Source: Streptomyces humi (GTDB lineage: Bacteria; Actinomycetota; Actinomycetes; Streptomycetales; Streptomycetaceae). Taken from it: a stretch of 64,000 nucleotides of DNA. The position numbers and the translations under genes were made by a program. The stretch covers positions 1-64,000 of the forward strand of contig NZ_LBMU02000079.1 in the NCBI RefSeq assembly GCF_001005085.2. Direction: 5' to 3'. How positions within the stretch are numbered: the first letter of the stretch is position 1; every line of letters begins with the position of its first letter. A model generated the notes under the pieces. It was not told the origin of the DNA and did not search any database. It saw nothing but the letters and a program-made list of their open reading frames with translations. Positions 40,396 through 49,544 of the stretch are shown piece after piece.

Positions 40396-41934
40396 ATGCT
40401 GCTGACCCGGCTCGCCGAAGTGTCCCGGGAGGTGGCCGCCACCGCGGCCAGGTCCCGCAAGACCGCCCTGCTCGCCGAGCTCTTCCGGGAGACGGCCCCC
40501 GACGACGTACCGATCGTCATCCCCTATCTGGCCGGCCGGCTCCCGCAGGGCCGTCTCGGCGTCGGCTGGAAGGTGCTGAGCCGGCCCGTCGAGCCCGCCG
40601 CCGGACCGGCCCTCACGGTCCACGAGACCGACGCCCGGCTGACCGAGCTCGGCAAGGTCTCGGGGCCCGGTTCGCAGGCCGAACGGGAGCGGATCGTGGG
40701 CGCGCTGATGGGCGCGGCGACCGCGGACGAGCAGCGGTTCCTGCTCGGCCTGATCACCGGTGAGGTACGGCAGGGCGCCCTGGACGCGGTCGCCGTCGAG
40801 GGGCTCGCGCAGGCGACCGGCGCGGACGCGGCGGACGTGCGGCGGGCGGTGATGCTCGCCGGGTCGCTCCAGGCGGTGGCCGGGGCGCTGCTGGCCGACG
40901 GGCCGCCGGCCCTGGCCCGGTTCCGGCTCACCGTGGGCCGCCCGGTCCTGCCGATGCTGGCGCACACCGCCGCCTCCGTCACCGAGGCGGTGGGGAGACT
41001 GGGCGTCTGCGCGGTCGAGGAGAAGCTGGACGGCATCCGCGTCCAGGTCCACCGGGACGGCGACACGGTGCGGGTCTTCACCCGCACCCTCGACGACATC
41101 ACCGACCGGCTCCCCGAAGTGACGTCCGCCGTACGGGAGCTGGCGGGCGAGCGGTTCGTCCTGGACGGCGAGGTGATCTCGTTCGACGCGGACGGCCGCC
41201 CTCGCTCGTTCCAGGAGACGGCGGGCCGGGTCGGCTCCCGCACGGACGTGGCGCGGGCGGCGCGGGAGGTCCCGGTCTCCCCCGTCTTCTTCGACGCGCT
41301 CTCCGCCGGCGACCACGACCTGCTGGACCTTCCCTTCGCCGAGCGCCACGCGGCCCTGGCCCGGCTCGTCCCCGAGCCGATGCGGGTGCGCCGGGCGCTG
41401 GTGACCGGACCGGCGGACGCGCCGGAAGCCGAGGATTTCCTCGCCGCCACCCTCGCCCGCGGCCATGAGGGCGTGGTCGTCAAGGCACTCGACGCCCCCT
41501 ACAGCGCGGGCCGCCGGGGTGCCTCCTGGCTGAAGGTGAAGCCGGTGCACACCCTCGACCTGGTGGTGCTGGCCGCCGAGTGGGGCCACGGGCGCCGCAC
41601 CGGCAGGCTCTCCAACCTGCACCTGGGCGCGCTCAACCCGGACGGCACCCTCGCCATGCTCGGCAAGACCTTCAAGGGCATGACCGACGCGATGCTGGAG
41701 TGGCAGACCGCCCGGTTGAAGGAACTGGAGGTCTCGGACAACGGCCGGGTGGTGACCGTACGCCCCGAACTCGTGGTCGAGATCGCCTACGACGGGCTTC
41801 AGCGGTCCTCCCGGTATCCGGCCGGCGTCACCCTGCGGTTCGCCCGGGTCGTCCGCTATCGCGAGGACAAGCGTCCGGAGGAGGCCGATACCGTGGAGGC
41901 CCTGTTGGCCGCCCACCCGGAGGTAAGGCGTTGA
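40396..41934 (+). CDS. ligB: ATP-dependent DNA ligase
   Basis: 512 residues. An N-terminal DNA-binding helical domain, then the adenylation motif VEEKLDGIRVQVHRDG with nucleophilic lysine K210, motif III FVLDGEVISFD, motif IV GHEGVVVKALDAPY, and motif V SWLKVKPVHTLDLVV. Size and layout match the actinobacterial LigB/Lig I-like enzymes, accessory to the essential NAD-dependent LigA. ATG 40396. The stop overlaps the NUDIX TTG start (TTGA). Confidence 0.92.
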   Translation: MLLTRLAEVSREVAATAARSRKTALLAELFRETAPDDVPIVIPYLAGRLPQGRLGVGWKVLSRPVEPAAGPALTVHETDARLTELGKVSGPGSQAERERIVGALMGAATADEQRFLLGLITGEVRQGALDAVAVEGLAQATGADAADVRRAVMLAGSLQAVAGALLADGPPALARFRLTVGRPVLPMLAHTAASVTEAVGRLGVCAVEEKLDGIRVQVHRDGDTVRVFTRTLDDITDRLPEVTSAVRELAGERFVLDGEVISFDADGRPRSFQETAGRVGSRTDVARAAREVPVSPVFFDALSAGDHDLLDLPFAERHAALARLVPEPMRVRRALVTGPADAPEAEDFLAATLARGHEGVVVKALDAPYSAGRRGASWLKVKPVHTLDLVVLAAEWGHGRRTGRLSNLHLGALNPDGTLAMLGKTFKGMTDAMLEWQTARLKELEVSDNGRVVTVRPELVVEIAYDGLQRSSRYPAGVTLRFARVVRYREDKRPEEADTVEALLAAHPEVRR

Positions 41935-42398
41935 CGGAGCCGAGGCGAAGCGCGGGACTGCTGCTGTTCCGGCACACCGGCGACGGCATCGAGGTGCTGC
42001 TCGGCCATATGGGCGGTCCGTACTTCGCGAAGAAGGACGCGGGCGCCTGGAGCGTCCCCAAGGGCGAGTACGAGCCCGGCGAACCCGCCTGGGAGGCGGC
42101 CCGGCGCGAGTTCCGGGAGGAGCTGGGCCTGGCGCCGCCGGACGGCGAGGCGATCGCCCTGGGCGAGGTCCGGCAGGCCAACGGCAAGATCGTCACGGCC
42201 TGGGCGGTCGAGGCCGACCTGGACCCGGCGACCGTCGTGCCGGGCACGTTCACCATGGAGTGGCCGCCCCGCTCGGGCCGGGTCCAGGAGTTCCCGGAGC
42301 TGGACCGGGTGGCGTGGTTCGCCCCGGACCGGGCCCGCGCGGTGATCATTCCCGCCCAGGCCGCGTTTCTCGACCGGCTGGCGGAGCACTCGGGCTGA
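41931..42398 (+). CDS. NUDIX hydrolase
   Basis: 155 residues. NUDIX box GEYEPGEPAWEAARREFREELGL (quoted in parts: G..E, 5 residues, E, REFREEL). Starts with TTG 41931, overlapping the ligase stop by four bases; GGAGGTAAGG lies just upstream, so translation is coupled. The family hydrolyses nucleoside diphosphate derivatives. Pairing with a ligase suggests sanitising nucleotides or AMP-type end groups, which is an inference. Confidence 0.9.
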   Translation: MTEPRRSAGLLLFRHTGDGIEVLLGHMGGPYFAKKDAGAWSVPKGEYEPGEPAWEAARREFREELGLAPPDGEAIALGEVRQANGKIVTAWAVEADLDPATVVPGTFTMEWPPRSGRVQEFPELDRVAWFAPDRARAVIIPAQAAFLDRLAEHSG

Positions 42399-42473
42399 AC
42401 AGGGGCCCACGCGTTGCGGTCGCCAGGGCCGCGCGGGAAGGTCGTAGCAAGCCCGCTCCCAGGGAGGTCAGCC

Positions 42474-43859
42474 ATGCCCATCGCCACGGTCAACCCGGCG
42501 AACGGCGAGACACTCGAAACGTTCGAGGCCATGGACGAGAACGAGCTGGAACGCCGGCTCGAACTCGCCGAGGCGACGTTCCGCACGTACCGCACGAGCG
42601 GCTTCGCCGAGCGTGCCCGGCTGCTGCACCGGGCCGCGGACCTGCTGGACGCGGACCGGGACACCGTCGCGCGCACCATGACCACGGAGATGGGCAAGCC
42701 GCTGAAGCAGGCCCGCGCGGAGGCCGCGAAGTGCGCGAAGGCGATGCGCTGGTACGCGGACCACGCGGAGGAGTTGCTGGCCGACGAGGAGCCGGCCGAG
42801 ACGGACGTGAAGGAGTCGGGCGCGTCCCGGGTGCGGGTGCGCTACCGCCCGCTCGGGCCGGTGCTGGCCGTGATGCCGTGGAACTTCCCGCTCTGGCAGG
42901 TGGTGCGGTTCGCGGCACCCGCGCTCATGGCGGGCAACGTGGGGCTGCTCAAGCACGCCTCGAACGTCCCGCGGACCGCGCTGTACCTGGAGGACCTGTT
43001 CCACCGGGCGGGCTTCACCGAGGGCTGCTTCCAGACCCTGCTGATCGGTTCCGGCGCGGTCGACGACGTCCTGCGCGACGACCGGGTGAAGGCGGCGACG
43101 CTCACCGGCAGCGAGCCCGCGGGCCGCGCGGTGGCCGCCACCGCCGGGGAGATGATCAAGAAGACGGTGCTGGAGCTGGGCGGCAGCGACCCCTATGTGG
43201 TGATGCCCTCGGCGGACATCGACCGGGCCGCGAGGATCGCGGTGACCGCGCGGGTGCAGAACAACGGGCAGTCCTGCATCGCCGCCAAGCGGTTCATCGT
43301 GCACACGGACGTCTACGACGCGTTCGCCGAGAGGTTCGTGGCGGGCATGCGGGAGCTCACGGTCGGCGACCCCCTGGACGAGGGGACGGACGTCGGCCCG
43401 CTCGCCAGCGAGCGGGGGCGCAAGGACCTGGAGGAACTGGTCGAGGACGCGAGGCGGTCCGGCGCCGAGGTGCTGTGCGGCGGGCAGCGGCCGGACGGGC
43501 CCGGCTGGTTCTACCCGCCGACCGTTCTCGCCGGGATCCACCGCGACATGCGCGTCCACCGGGAGGAGGCGTTCGGACCGGTGGCCACGCTGTACCGGGC
43601 CGGGGACCTGGACGAGGCGGTCCTCATCGCCAACGACTCGCCGTTCGGACTGAGTTCGAACGTGTGGACGCGGGACGACGCGGAGGTGGACCGGTTCGTA
43701 CGGGACCTGGAGGCCGGCGGCGTGTTCGTCAACGGCATGACCGCCTCCCACCCGGCGTTCCCCTTCGGCGGTGTGAAGCGGTCCGGATACGGCCGTGAGC
43801 TGTCCGGGCACGGAATCCGGGAGTTCTGCAACATCACCACCGTTTGGCAGGGTGCGTGA
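42474..43859 (+). CDS. NAD(P)-dependent aldehyde (succinate-semialdehyde type) dehydrogenase
   Basis: 461 residues. ALDH signatures: VMPWNFPLWQVVRF, catalytic Glu in VLELGGSDPYVV, catalytic Cys in NNGQSCIAAKRFIVH, and C-terminal SGYGRELSGHGIREF. Close in pattern to GabD/YneI succinate-semialdehyde dehydrogenases. A gadB gene lies 24 kb away in this window, so a GABA shunt role is conceivable but not shown. ATG 42474 with GGGAGG. Confidence 0.9.
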   Translation: MPIATVNPANGETLETFEAMDENELERRLELAEATFRTYRTSGFAERARLLHRAADLLDADRDTVARTMTTEMGKPLKQARAEAAKCAKAMRWYADHAEELLADEEPAETDVKESGASRVRVRYRPLGPVLAVMPWNFPLWQVVRFAAPALMAGNVGLLKHASNVPRTALYLEDLFHRAGFTEGCFQTLLIGSGAVDDVLRDDRVKAATLTGSEPAGRAVAATAGEMIKKTVLELGGSDPYVVMPSADIDRAARIAVTARVQNNGQSCIAAKRFIVHTDVYDAFAERFVAGMRELTVGDPLDEGTDVGPLASERGRKDLEELVEDARRSGAEVLCGGQRPDGPGWFYPPTVLAGIHRDMRVHREEAFGPVATLYRAGDLDEAVLIANDSPFGLSSNVWTRDDAEVDRFVRDLEAGGVFVNGMTASHPAFPFGGVKRSGYGRELSGHGIREFCNITTVWQGA

Positions 43860-43884
43860 CGGTTACGCGGTTACGATCCCGGGT

Positions 43885-44121
43885 GTGAACCGCGAAGTGA
43901 CCCTCCCTCTGATCGTCGACGACCGCGGTACCTTGCAGGTGACCGCGGCCGACGTGAGTAAGTTGTTGCGGACGATGGGGGCGCGGTGGCTGCGTCTTGT
44001 CGAGACCGACGAAGGCGGGCTCGACGAGGACACGGTGGCCGCTCTGACCATCGAGCTCGCGAAGCTGGCTGACCGGATCGACGTGGCCTGCATCGCCCAC
44101 AGCAGTGGGCAGGGGGGGTAG
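43885..44121 (+). CDS. Conserved small Streptomyces protein (DUF6213-like)
   Basis: 78 residues from GTG 43885 (VNREVTLPLIVDDRG). Acidic, no membrane helix, with conserved-looking VTAADVSKLLRTMGARWLRL and ELAKLADRIDVACI. I remember this family next to the aldehyde dehydrogenase at the rppA locus of other Streptomyces; function unknown. The frame starts 25 bp after the dehydrogenase stop. Confidence 0.75.
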   Translation: MNREVTLPLIVDDRGTLQVTAADVSKLLRTMGARWLRLVETDEGGLDEDTVAALTIELAKLADRIDVACIAHSSGQGG

Positions 44122-44537
44122 TTCGGCGGGTGCGGCCCCGTGGCCCCACGTCGGGACACCCAGCGGCGTCCAGAACGCCTCCTCGCACGCCTGCGGCAGA
44201 CGGCCGCGGGCGTGCGCCAGGTTCTCCGTCGAGGGCGCGCTGCGCCAGATGCAGGAACGCGCGCCGCGGCGATCACCCCGTGACGTTCAAGTGCCGGTAC
44301 GGCCGGTGCTCTGACCTGGTTGTACGCGGCATTTCCGCGGCCGCGCCGGCCATCGCGTGCTCTCGCCCGAAGATGCCTCTGCGCTGATCCGGCCCTGACA
44401 CCGGGTCACCGGTTCGGAGTAGTCCGGCGCGAGATCGTCGCTCTCCCGGGTGATCGTGAGGGAACCACCTCCTGAGGTGAACCACCTTCTGGCCGGCGGG
44501 CCCAAACCCGCCGGAAGGCTGAAAGCAGGCACGGTTC
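44122..44537. other. Gene-free interval upstream of rppA
   Basis: 416 bp with no convincing gene. Its last 80 bp hold regulatory-looking structure: GAACCACCT repeated 17 bp apart (44462-44470, 44479-44487), CACCT-CCTG-AGGTG (44466-44479) and a GC-rich hairpin at 44493-44514 (CCGGCGGG, CCCAAA, CCCGCCGG), 23 bp before the start codon. The upstream GGAACC could be an extracytoplasmic-sigma-type -35. I cannot assign a known riboswitch. Confidence 0.45.
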
Positions 44538-45602
44538 ATGGCGACTTTGTGCAAGCCCTCAGTGTCGGTCCCGGAGTACGTGATCACGATGGAGGAGACG
44601 CTTGAACTGGCGCGCTCCCACCACGAGAACCACCCGCAGCTGCCGTTGGCGCTGAGACTGATCGAGAACACGGGCGTTCGCACCCGGCACATCGTGCAGC
44701 CGATCGAGGAAACCCTCAAGCACCCCGGCTTCGAGGAGCGCAACAAGCTCTACGAGGCCGAGGCCAAGGCCCGGGTCCCCGCAGTCATCCAGCGAGCGCT
44801 CGACGACGCCGAACTGCTCACCACCGACATCGACGTGATCATCTACGTCTCGTGCACGGGCTTCATGATGCCCTCGCTCACGGCGTGGCTGATCAACGAG
44901 ATGGACTTCGACTCCACCACCCGTCAGCTCCCCATCGCCCAGCTGGGGTGCGCGGCCGGCGGGGCGGCCATCAACCGGGCGCACGACTTCTGCTCGGCGT
45001 ACCCGGACGCCAACGCGCTCATCGTGGCCTGCGAGTTCTGCTCGCTGTGCTACCAGCCGACCGACCTCGGCGTCGGCTCGCTCCTGTCCAACGGCCTCTT
45101 CGGTGACGGCATCGCCGCCGCCGTGGTCCGCGGCAAGGGCGGCACGGGCGTCGAGCTGGAACGCAACGGCTCGTACCTGATCCCGAAGACCGAAGAGTGG
45201 ATCATGTACGACGTCCGGGCCACCGGGTTCCACTTCCTGCTGGACAAGCGGGTGCCGGCGACCATGGAACCGCTCGCGCCGGCCCTCCAGGACCTGGCGG
45301 GACTGCACGGCTGGGACGCGGCCGACCTGGACTTCTACATAGTCCACGCGGGCGGCCCCCGCATCCTCGACGACCTGAGCAAGTTCCTCCAGGTCGACCC
45401 GCACGCGTTCCGGTTCAGCCGGTCCACGCTCACCGAGTACGGCAACATCGCGAGCGCCGTCGTCCTGGACGCGCTGCGCCGGATGTTCGACGAGGGCGGT
45501 GCCGAGCATCAGGCGCGCGGGCTGCTCGCCGGGTTCGGTCCCGGCATCACCGCGGAGATGTCGCTGGGTCGCTGGCGGCGTTCGGACGAAGGGGCGGCCT
45601 GA
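44538..45602 (+). CDS. rppA: 1,3,6,8-tetrahydroxynaphthalene synthase (type III PKS)
   Basis: 354 residues. The catalytic triad is at canonical positions C138 (LPIAQLGCAAGG), H270 (IVHAGGPRILDD) and N303 (EYGNIASAVVLDAL), with CTGFMMPSLTAW. It condenses five malonyl-CoA units to tetrahydroxynaphthalene, which oxidises to flaviolin. The C terminus is about 20 residues shorter than the S. coelicolor enzyme as I recall it. Followed after 5 bp by a P450 and then a cupin, the known rppA-P450-momA order. Confidence 0.95.
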   Translation: MATLCKPSVSVPEYVITMEETLELARSHHENHPQLPLALRLIENTGVRTRHIVQPIEETLKHPGFEERNKLYEAEAKARVPAVIQRALDDAELLTTDIDVIIYVSCTGFMMPSLTAWLINEMDFDSTTRQLPIAQLGCAAGGAAINRAHDFCSAYPDANALIVACEFCSLCYQPTDLGVGSLLSNGLFGDGIAAAVVRGKGGTGVELERNGSYLIPKTEEWIMYDVRATGFHFLLDKRVPATMEPLAPALQDLAGLHGWDAADLDFYIVHAGGPRILDDLSKFLQVDPHAFRFSRSTLTEYGNIASAVVLDALRRMFDEGGAEHQARGLLAGFGPGITAEMSLGRWRRSDEGAA

Positions 45603-45607
45603 CCGAG

Positions 45608-46858
45608 ATGACGCTCACCGAACCGCTCGACCCGGCCGACGAGGCACCCGGCGAGGTGCCCGTCGAGACCGTCTGCCCGGTCCGGCACTGGGAGGTGCCG
45701 GACCTGGCGGGGGTGGACTTCGACCCCACCCTCACCGAGCTGATGCGCGAGGGCCCGGTCACCCGGATCCAGCTGCCGAACGGCGAGGGCTGGGCGTGGC
45801 TGGTCACCCGGTACGACGACGTACGGATGGTCGCCAACGACACGCGGTTCAGCCGGGAGGCGGTGATGGAGCAGCCGGTCACCCGGCTGGCGCCGCACTT
45901 CATCCCGGACCGGGGCGCGGTCGGCTTCCTCGACCCGCCCGACCACACCCGGCTGCGCCGTACGGTGGCCTCCGCGCTCACCAGCAAGGGCGTGGAACGG
46001 GTCCGGCAGAAGGCACGCCGGATGCTGGACGAGATCGTCGACGACCTCGTCCAGGCCGGCCCGCCCGCCGATCTCACGGCGGCGGTGCTCAGCCCGTTCC
46101 CGATCGCGGTGATCTGCGAGGTGATGGGCGTTCCGGCCGCCGACCGGCACAGCATGCACCTCTGGACCCAGCTGATCCTGTCCTCCAGCCACGGCAAGGA
46201 GGTCAGCGAGCGGGCCAAGCGTGAGATGAGTGCCTACTTCAGCGATCTCGTCGCTCTGCGCGAGGACAGCACCGGCGAGGACGTGACCTCGCTGCTCGGC
46301 GCCGCCGTGGGCCGTGGCGAGGTCACGCTGGAGGAGGCGGTCGGTCTCGCCGTCCTGCTCCAGATCGGCGGCGAGGCGGTCACCAACAACAGCGGGCAGA
46401 TGTTCTACCTGCTGCTGACCCGGCCCGACCTCCTCGACCGGCTGCGCACCGAGCCGGGGATCCGTCCCCGGGCGATCGACGAACTCCTGCGCTACATCCC
46501 GCACCGCAGCGCGGTCGGGCTGTCCCGGATCGCCCTCCAGGACGTGGAGATCAAGGGCGTGCGGATCCGCGCGGGAGACGCGGTCTACGTCTCGTACCTG
46601 GCCGCCAACCGCGATCCGGACGTCTTCCCGGACCCGGAGACGATCGACTTCACCCGCAGCCCCAACCCGCATGTCGCCTTCGGCTTCGGACCGCACTACT
46701 GCCCCGGCGGCCAGCTCGGCAGGCTGGAGGAGGAGTTGCTGGTCGACGCGCTGCTCGACCGGCTGCCGGGGCTGCGGCTGGCCGTGCCCCCGGAACAGGT
46801 CCCCTTCAGGAAGGGCGCGTTGATCCGGGGACCCGAGGCCCTTCCGGTGACGTGGTGA
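45608..46858 (+). CDS. Cytochrome P450, CYP158 type
   Basis: 416 residues. Heme-binding loop FGFGPHYCPGGQLGRLE, I-helix LLQIGGEAVTNNSGQM in place of the usual acid-alcohol pair, and K-helix RAIDELLRYIPH. The GGEAVTNN I-helix is that of the CYP158A enzymes, which couple flaviolin molecules oxidatively to biflaviolin and triflaviolin pigments. ATG 45608; the gene overlaps transcription with rppA (5-bp gap). No ferredoxin gene lies nearby. Confidence 0.93.
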   Translation: MTLTEPLDPADEAPGEVPVETVCPVRHWEVPDLAGVDFDPTLTELMREGPVTRIQLPNGEGWAWLVTRYDDVRMVANDTRFSREAVMEQPVTRLAPHFIPDRGAVGFLDPPDHTRLRRTVASALTSKGVERVRQKARRMLDEIVDDLVQAGPPADLTAAVLSPFPIAVICEVMGVPAADRHSMHLWTQLILSSSHGKEVSERAKREMSAYFSDLVALREDSTGEDVTSLLGAAVGRGEVTLEEAVGLAVLLQIGGEAVTNNSGQMFYLLLTRPDLLDRLRTEPGIRPRAIDELLRYIPHRSAVGLSRIALQDVEIKGVRIRAGDAVYVSYLAANRDPDVFPDPETIDFTRSPNPHVAFGFGPHYCPGGQLGRLEEELLVDALLDRLPGLRLAVPPEQVPFRKGALIRGPEALPVTW

Positions 46859-46865
46859 GCGGCCG

Positions 46866-47387
46866 ATGACCACCACCGAGGGACTCCTGGTGCCACCGGG
46901 CCACGGGCGGGTGGTCCACACACCGGCCCAGCGCGTCACGTTCAAGGTGACGGGCACGCACTCGCGGATGGCCTCCACCTTCGAGGTGGACGTCCCGCCT
47001 GGCTTCGACGTGGGCGCCCATGTGCACACCCGCAGCGAGGAGCTGTTCTACGTCCTCGAAGGCGAGCTGGATGTGCTCGCCTTCGAGCCCCGTATCCGCA
47101 CACCCGACAACTGGCAGCGCTGGGAGTCGAGTTCGGGATCGAGGGTGGTGCGGGCGACCCCGGGCACGGTGATCGTCGTACCACCGGGCTGCCCACACGC
47201 CTTCGCCAACCCGACGGACGCGCCGGCCCGGATGTTCTTCCAGGCGTCCCCGCCCCCGGACCACGAACGCTACTTCGAGGAGCTGCTGGAGATCCTGGGC
47301 AGCGGCGGTCCCCCCGACCACGAGGCGATCGAGGCCCTCCGCAAGCGCTACGACATCGAGCAGCTCACCCCTTTGAAACACCGGTGA
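46866..47387 (+). CDS. momA: Cupin monooxygenase, quinone-forming (MomA-like)
   Basis: 173 residues. Cupin motif 1: GAHVHTRSEELFYVLEGEL (His-x-His, Glu); motif 2: GTVIVVPPGCPHAF. The MomA family oxidises tetrahydroxynaphthalene to flaviolin, and the gene sits in the same position as momA in rppA clusters. It begins 7 bp after the P450 stop, forming a three-gene operon. A weaker alternative is a non-catalytic cupin. Confidence 0.85.
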   Translation: MTTTEGLLVPPGHGRVVHTPAQRVTFKVTGTHSRMASTFEVDVPPGFDVGAHVHTRSEELFYVLEGELDVLAFEPRIRTPDNWQRWESSSGSRVVRATPGTVIVVPPGCPHAFANPTDAPARMFFQASPPPDHERYFEELLEILGSGGPPDHEAIEALRKRYDIEQLTPLKHR

Positions 47388-47393
47388 GTCGAC

Positions 47394-47472
47394 GCGCCCG
47401 AAGGGGCGCGGAGAACTGCGCGAGCAACCACGCCACACCGTGGGCCCGCCACGCACCCGCACCCGCACCCCG
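47394..47472. repeat. Dispersed hairpin-plus-tail repeat, copy C
   Basis: GCGCCC (47394-47399), GAAG, GGGCGC (47404-47409), then GGAGAACTGCGCGAGCA and a tail ending ACGCACCCGCACCCGCACC. It lies between the convergent momA and acyl-CoA dehydrogenase genes, so it probably acts as a terminator for both. Confidence 0.6.
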
Positions 47473-47478
47473 ACGGCG

Positions 47479-48705
47479 CTACCGGATCGGCATCCCCGCC
47501 AGCGTACGGGCGATCACCAGCCGCTGGATCTCACTCGTCCCCTCGAAGATCGTGTAGATCGCCGCGTCCCGGTGCATCCGCTCCACCGGGTACTCCCGCG
47601 TGTAGCCGTTGCCGCCGAGGATCTGGATGGCCTGCCCGGTGACCTTCTTCGCCGTCTCGCTGGCGCACAGCTTGGACATCGACCCCTCGGCGGCCGTGAA
47701 CGGCTTCCCGTTGATCGCCATCCAGGACGCCCGCCACACCAGCAGCCGGGACGCGTCGATCTGCGTCCGCATGTCCGCGAGCTGGAAGGCGACCCCCTGG
47801 TTGTCGATGATCGGCCGCCCGAACTGCTCACGGGTCCTGGCGTAGTCGAGGGCGACCTCGTAGGCGGCACGTGCGGTACCGACGGCCATCGCGCCGACGG
47901 CGGGCCGCGAGGCCTCGAACGTGGCCATCGCCGCGTTCTTGACGCGCTCGCCGCCCGACTTGGCCCGTTCCCGGGCCCGGGCCAGCCGCTCGTCCAGCTT
48001 CTCCTTGCCGCCGAGCAGGCAGGAACCGGGGACCCGGACGTTGTCCAGGATGACCTCGGCGGTGTGCGAGGCCCGGATGCCGTGCTTCTTGAACTTCTGG
48101 CCCTGGGCCAGTCCGGGCGTCCCGGCCGGCACGATGAAGGAGGCGTGGCCCTTGGAACCGAGTTCCGGGTCGACGACGGCGACGACGACGTGGACGTTGG
48201 CGATACCGCCGTTGGTCGCCCAGGTCTTCGTGCCGTTGATCACCCACTCGTCCTTGGCCTCGTCGTACACGGCCTTGGTGCGCATGGAGGCCACGTCGGA
48301 ACCGGCGTCGGGCTCGGAGGAGCAGAACGCGGCGACCTTGACGTCGTTCTGGTCGCCGTACATCTGGGGGATCCAGGTGCCGATCTGCTCCTCGGTGCCG
48401 TTGGCGAGGACGCCGACGGCGGCGAGGCCCGTGCCCACGATGGACAGCGCGATGCCCGCGTCGCCCCAGAACAGTTCCTCCATGGCCATCGGGATGCCGA
48501 GGCCGGTGGGGTCGAAGTACTGCTGCGCGTAGAAGTCGAGGGAGTAGATACCCACCTTCGCGGCCTCCTGGATGACCGGCCAGGGAGTCTCCTCACGCTC
48601 GTCCCATTCGGCGGCCGCGGGGCGGATGACGTCGGCGGCGAAACCGTGCAGCCAGTCGCGGACCTCCTTCTGTTCGTCGTTGAGCTCCATGGTGAACTCG
48701 GCCAT
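47479..48705 (-). CDS. Acyl-CoA dehydrogenase
   Basis: 408 residues. All FadE motifs are present: VAAFCSSEPDAGSDVASMRTKA, WVINGTKTWATNGG, KKHGIRASHTAEV, LGGNGYTREYPVERMHRDA and TIFEGTSEIQRLVIARTLAG. The last includes the catalytic glutamate region of short/medium-chain enzymes. Divergent from a TetR gene; GTTAC/GTAAC half-sites overlap its predicted start point, so it is probably repressed by that TetR. Confidence 0.93.
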   Translation of the reverse strand: MAEFTMELNDEQKEVRDWLHGFAADVIRPAAAEWDEREETPWPVIQEAAKVGIYSLDFYAQQYFDPTGLGIPMAMEELFWGDAGIALSIVGTGLAAVGVLANGTEEQIGTWIPQMYGDQNDVKVAAFCSSEPDAGSDVASMRTKAVYDEAKDEWVINGTKTWATNGGIANVHVVVAVVDPELGSKGHASFIVPAGTPGLAQGQKFKKHGIRASHTAEVILDNVRVPGSCLLGGKEKLDERLARARERAKSGGERVKNAAMATFEASRPAVGAMAVGTARAAYEVALDYARTREQFGRPIIDNQGVAFQLADMRTQIDASRLLVWRASWMAINGKPFTAAEGSMSKLCASETAKKVTGQAIQILGGNGYTREYPVERMHRDAAIYTIFEGTSEIQRLVIARTLAGMPIR

Positions 48706-48732
48706 GACCCCTCCAGCGGCGGCGCATAATGT

Positions 48733-48780
48733 GTTACTAGCGGTAACCCAAGTCTGTTACCCGTCAGTAGGAAAAGTCAA
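48733..48780 (-). promoter_or_regulatory. TetR operator and acyl-CoA dehydrogenase promoter
   Basis: Minus-strand -35 TTGACT (48780-48775), 18 bp, -10 CAGACT (48756-48751), start near 48744. GTTAC-N5-GTAAC (48733-48747) is a perfect inverted repeat covering that start, with a further GTTAC at 48756-48760. This fits a FadR-like TetR operator. Confidence 0.58.
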
Positions 48781-48877
48781 CTCCCAAGGTCACCTCGGTA
48801 GCCAGTTCGAGACGGGCTGACCGTCAGGTGTTAGTTTGCGCAGGCGTCACCGAAACAGCACGGGGTGGGGAGAGCTC

Positions 48878-49522
48878 ATGGACACCACACAGCGGACCGA
48901 ACAGCAGCGGTCCGCCGACCGCCGACGGCGTGAGCTGTTGGAGGCCGCCGACCGGGTGGTGCTGCGCGACGGCCCACAGGCTTCCATGAACGCGATCGCG
49001 GCGGAGGCCGGCATCACCAAACCGATCCTGTATCGCCACTTCGGCGACAAGAGCGGACTGTACGCGGCGCTGGCCAAGCGGCACACGGACGCGCTGCTGA
49101 ACTCGCTGCGCGCGGCGCTGGACGCGCCCGCGGACCGCCGTGAGCGGGTCGAGGCGACACTGGACACCTACCTCGCGGCGATCGAGGCGCGGCCCCAGGT
49201 GTACCGGTTCCTGATGCACCCCGCGGACGGCAGCACCGGGGCGGACCAGGGGTTCGACGTCGGCAAGCACTCGGCGCCGCTGCTGCGGAGGATGGGCGAG
49301 GAACTGGCGCAGGTCATCGAGGACCGGCTGGATCTGGGGCCGAGCAGTCAGCAGCTGGCCCGCGTGTGGGGGCACGGGATCGTCGGGATGATGCATGCGG
49401 CCGGGGACTGGTGGCTTGGGGAACGGCCGTGTTCTCGAGACGAGTTGGTCAAGAGTCTGGCCGATCTTCTGTGGGGGCGTCTGGCGGCCGCGGGGGACAA
49501 GGTGGGGGGTCCTGGGTTCTGA
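48878..49522 (+). CDS. TetR family transcriptional regulator
   Basis: 214 residues from ATG 48878. HTH RRRELLEAADRVVLRDGPQASMNAIAAEAGITKPILYRHFGDKSGLYAAL (about 15-60). The C-terminal ligand domain is helical. Probably senses acyl-CoA and represses the divergent acyl-CoA dehydrogenase through GTTAC/GTAAC sites. The gene ends 58 bp before the convergent deformylase stop. Confidence 0.93.
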   Translation: MDTTQRTEQQRSADRRRRELLEAADRVVLRDGPQASMNAIAAEAGITKPILYRHFGDKSGLYAALAKRHTDALLNSLRAALDAPADRRERVEATLDTYLAAIEARPQVYRFLMHPADGSTGADQGFDVGKHSAPLLRRMGEELAQVIEDRLDLGPSSQQLARVWGHGIVGMMHAAGDWWLGERPCSRDELVKSLADLLWGRLAAAGDKVGGPGF

Positions 49523-49544
49523 GGGGTTGAGTTCCGGCTGAGCG

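Noticed and set aside
44538..45602. Calling the type III PKS a chalcone synthase
   Set aside because: Catalytic positions, sequence pattern and P450/cupin neighbours match tetrahydroxynaphthalene synthase.
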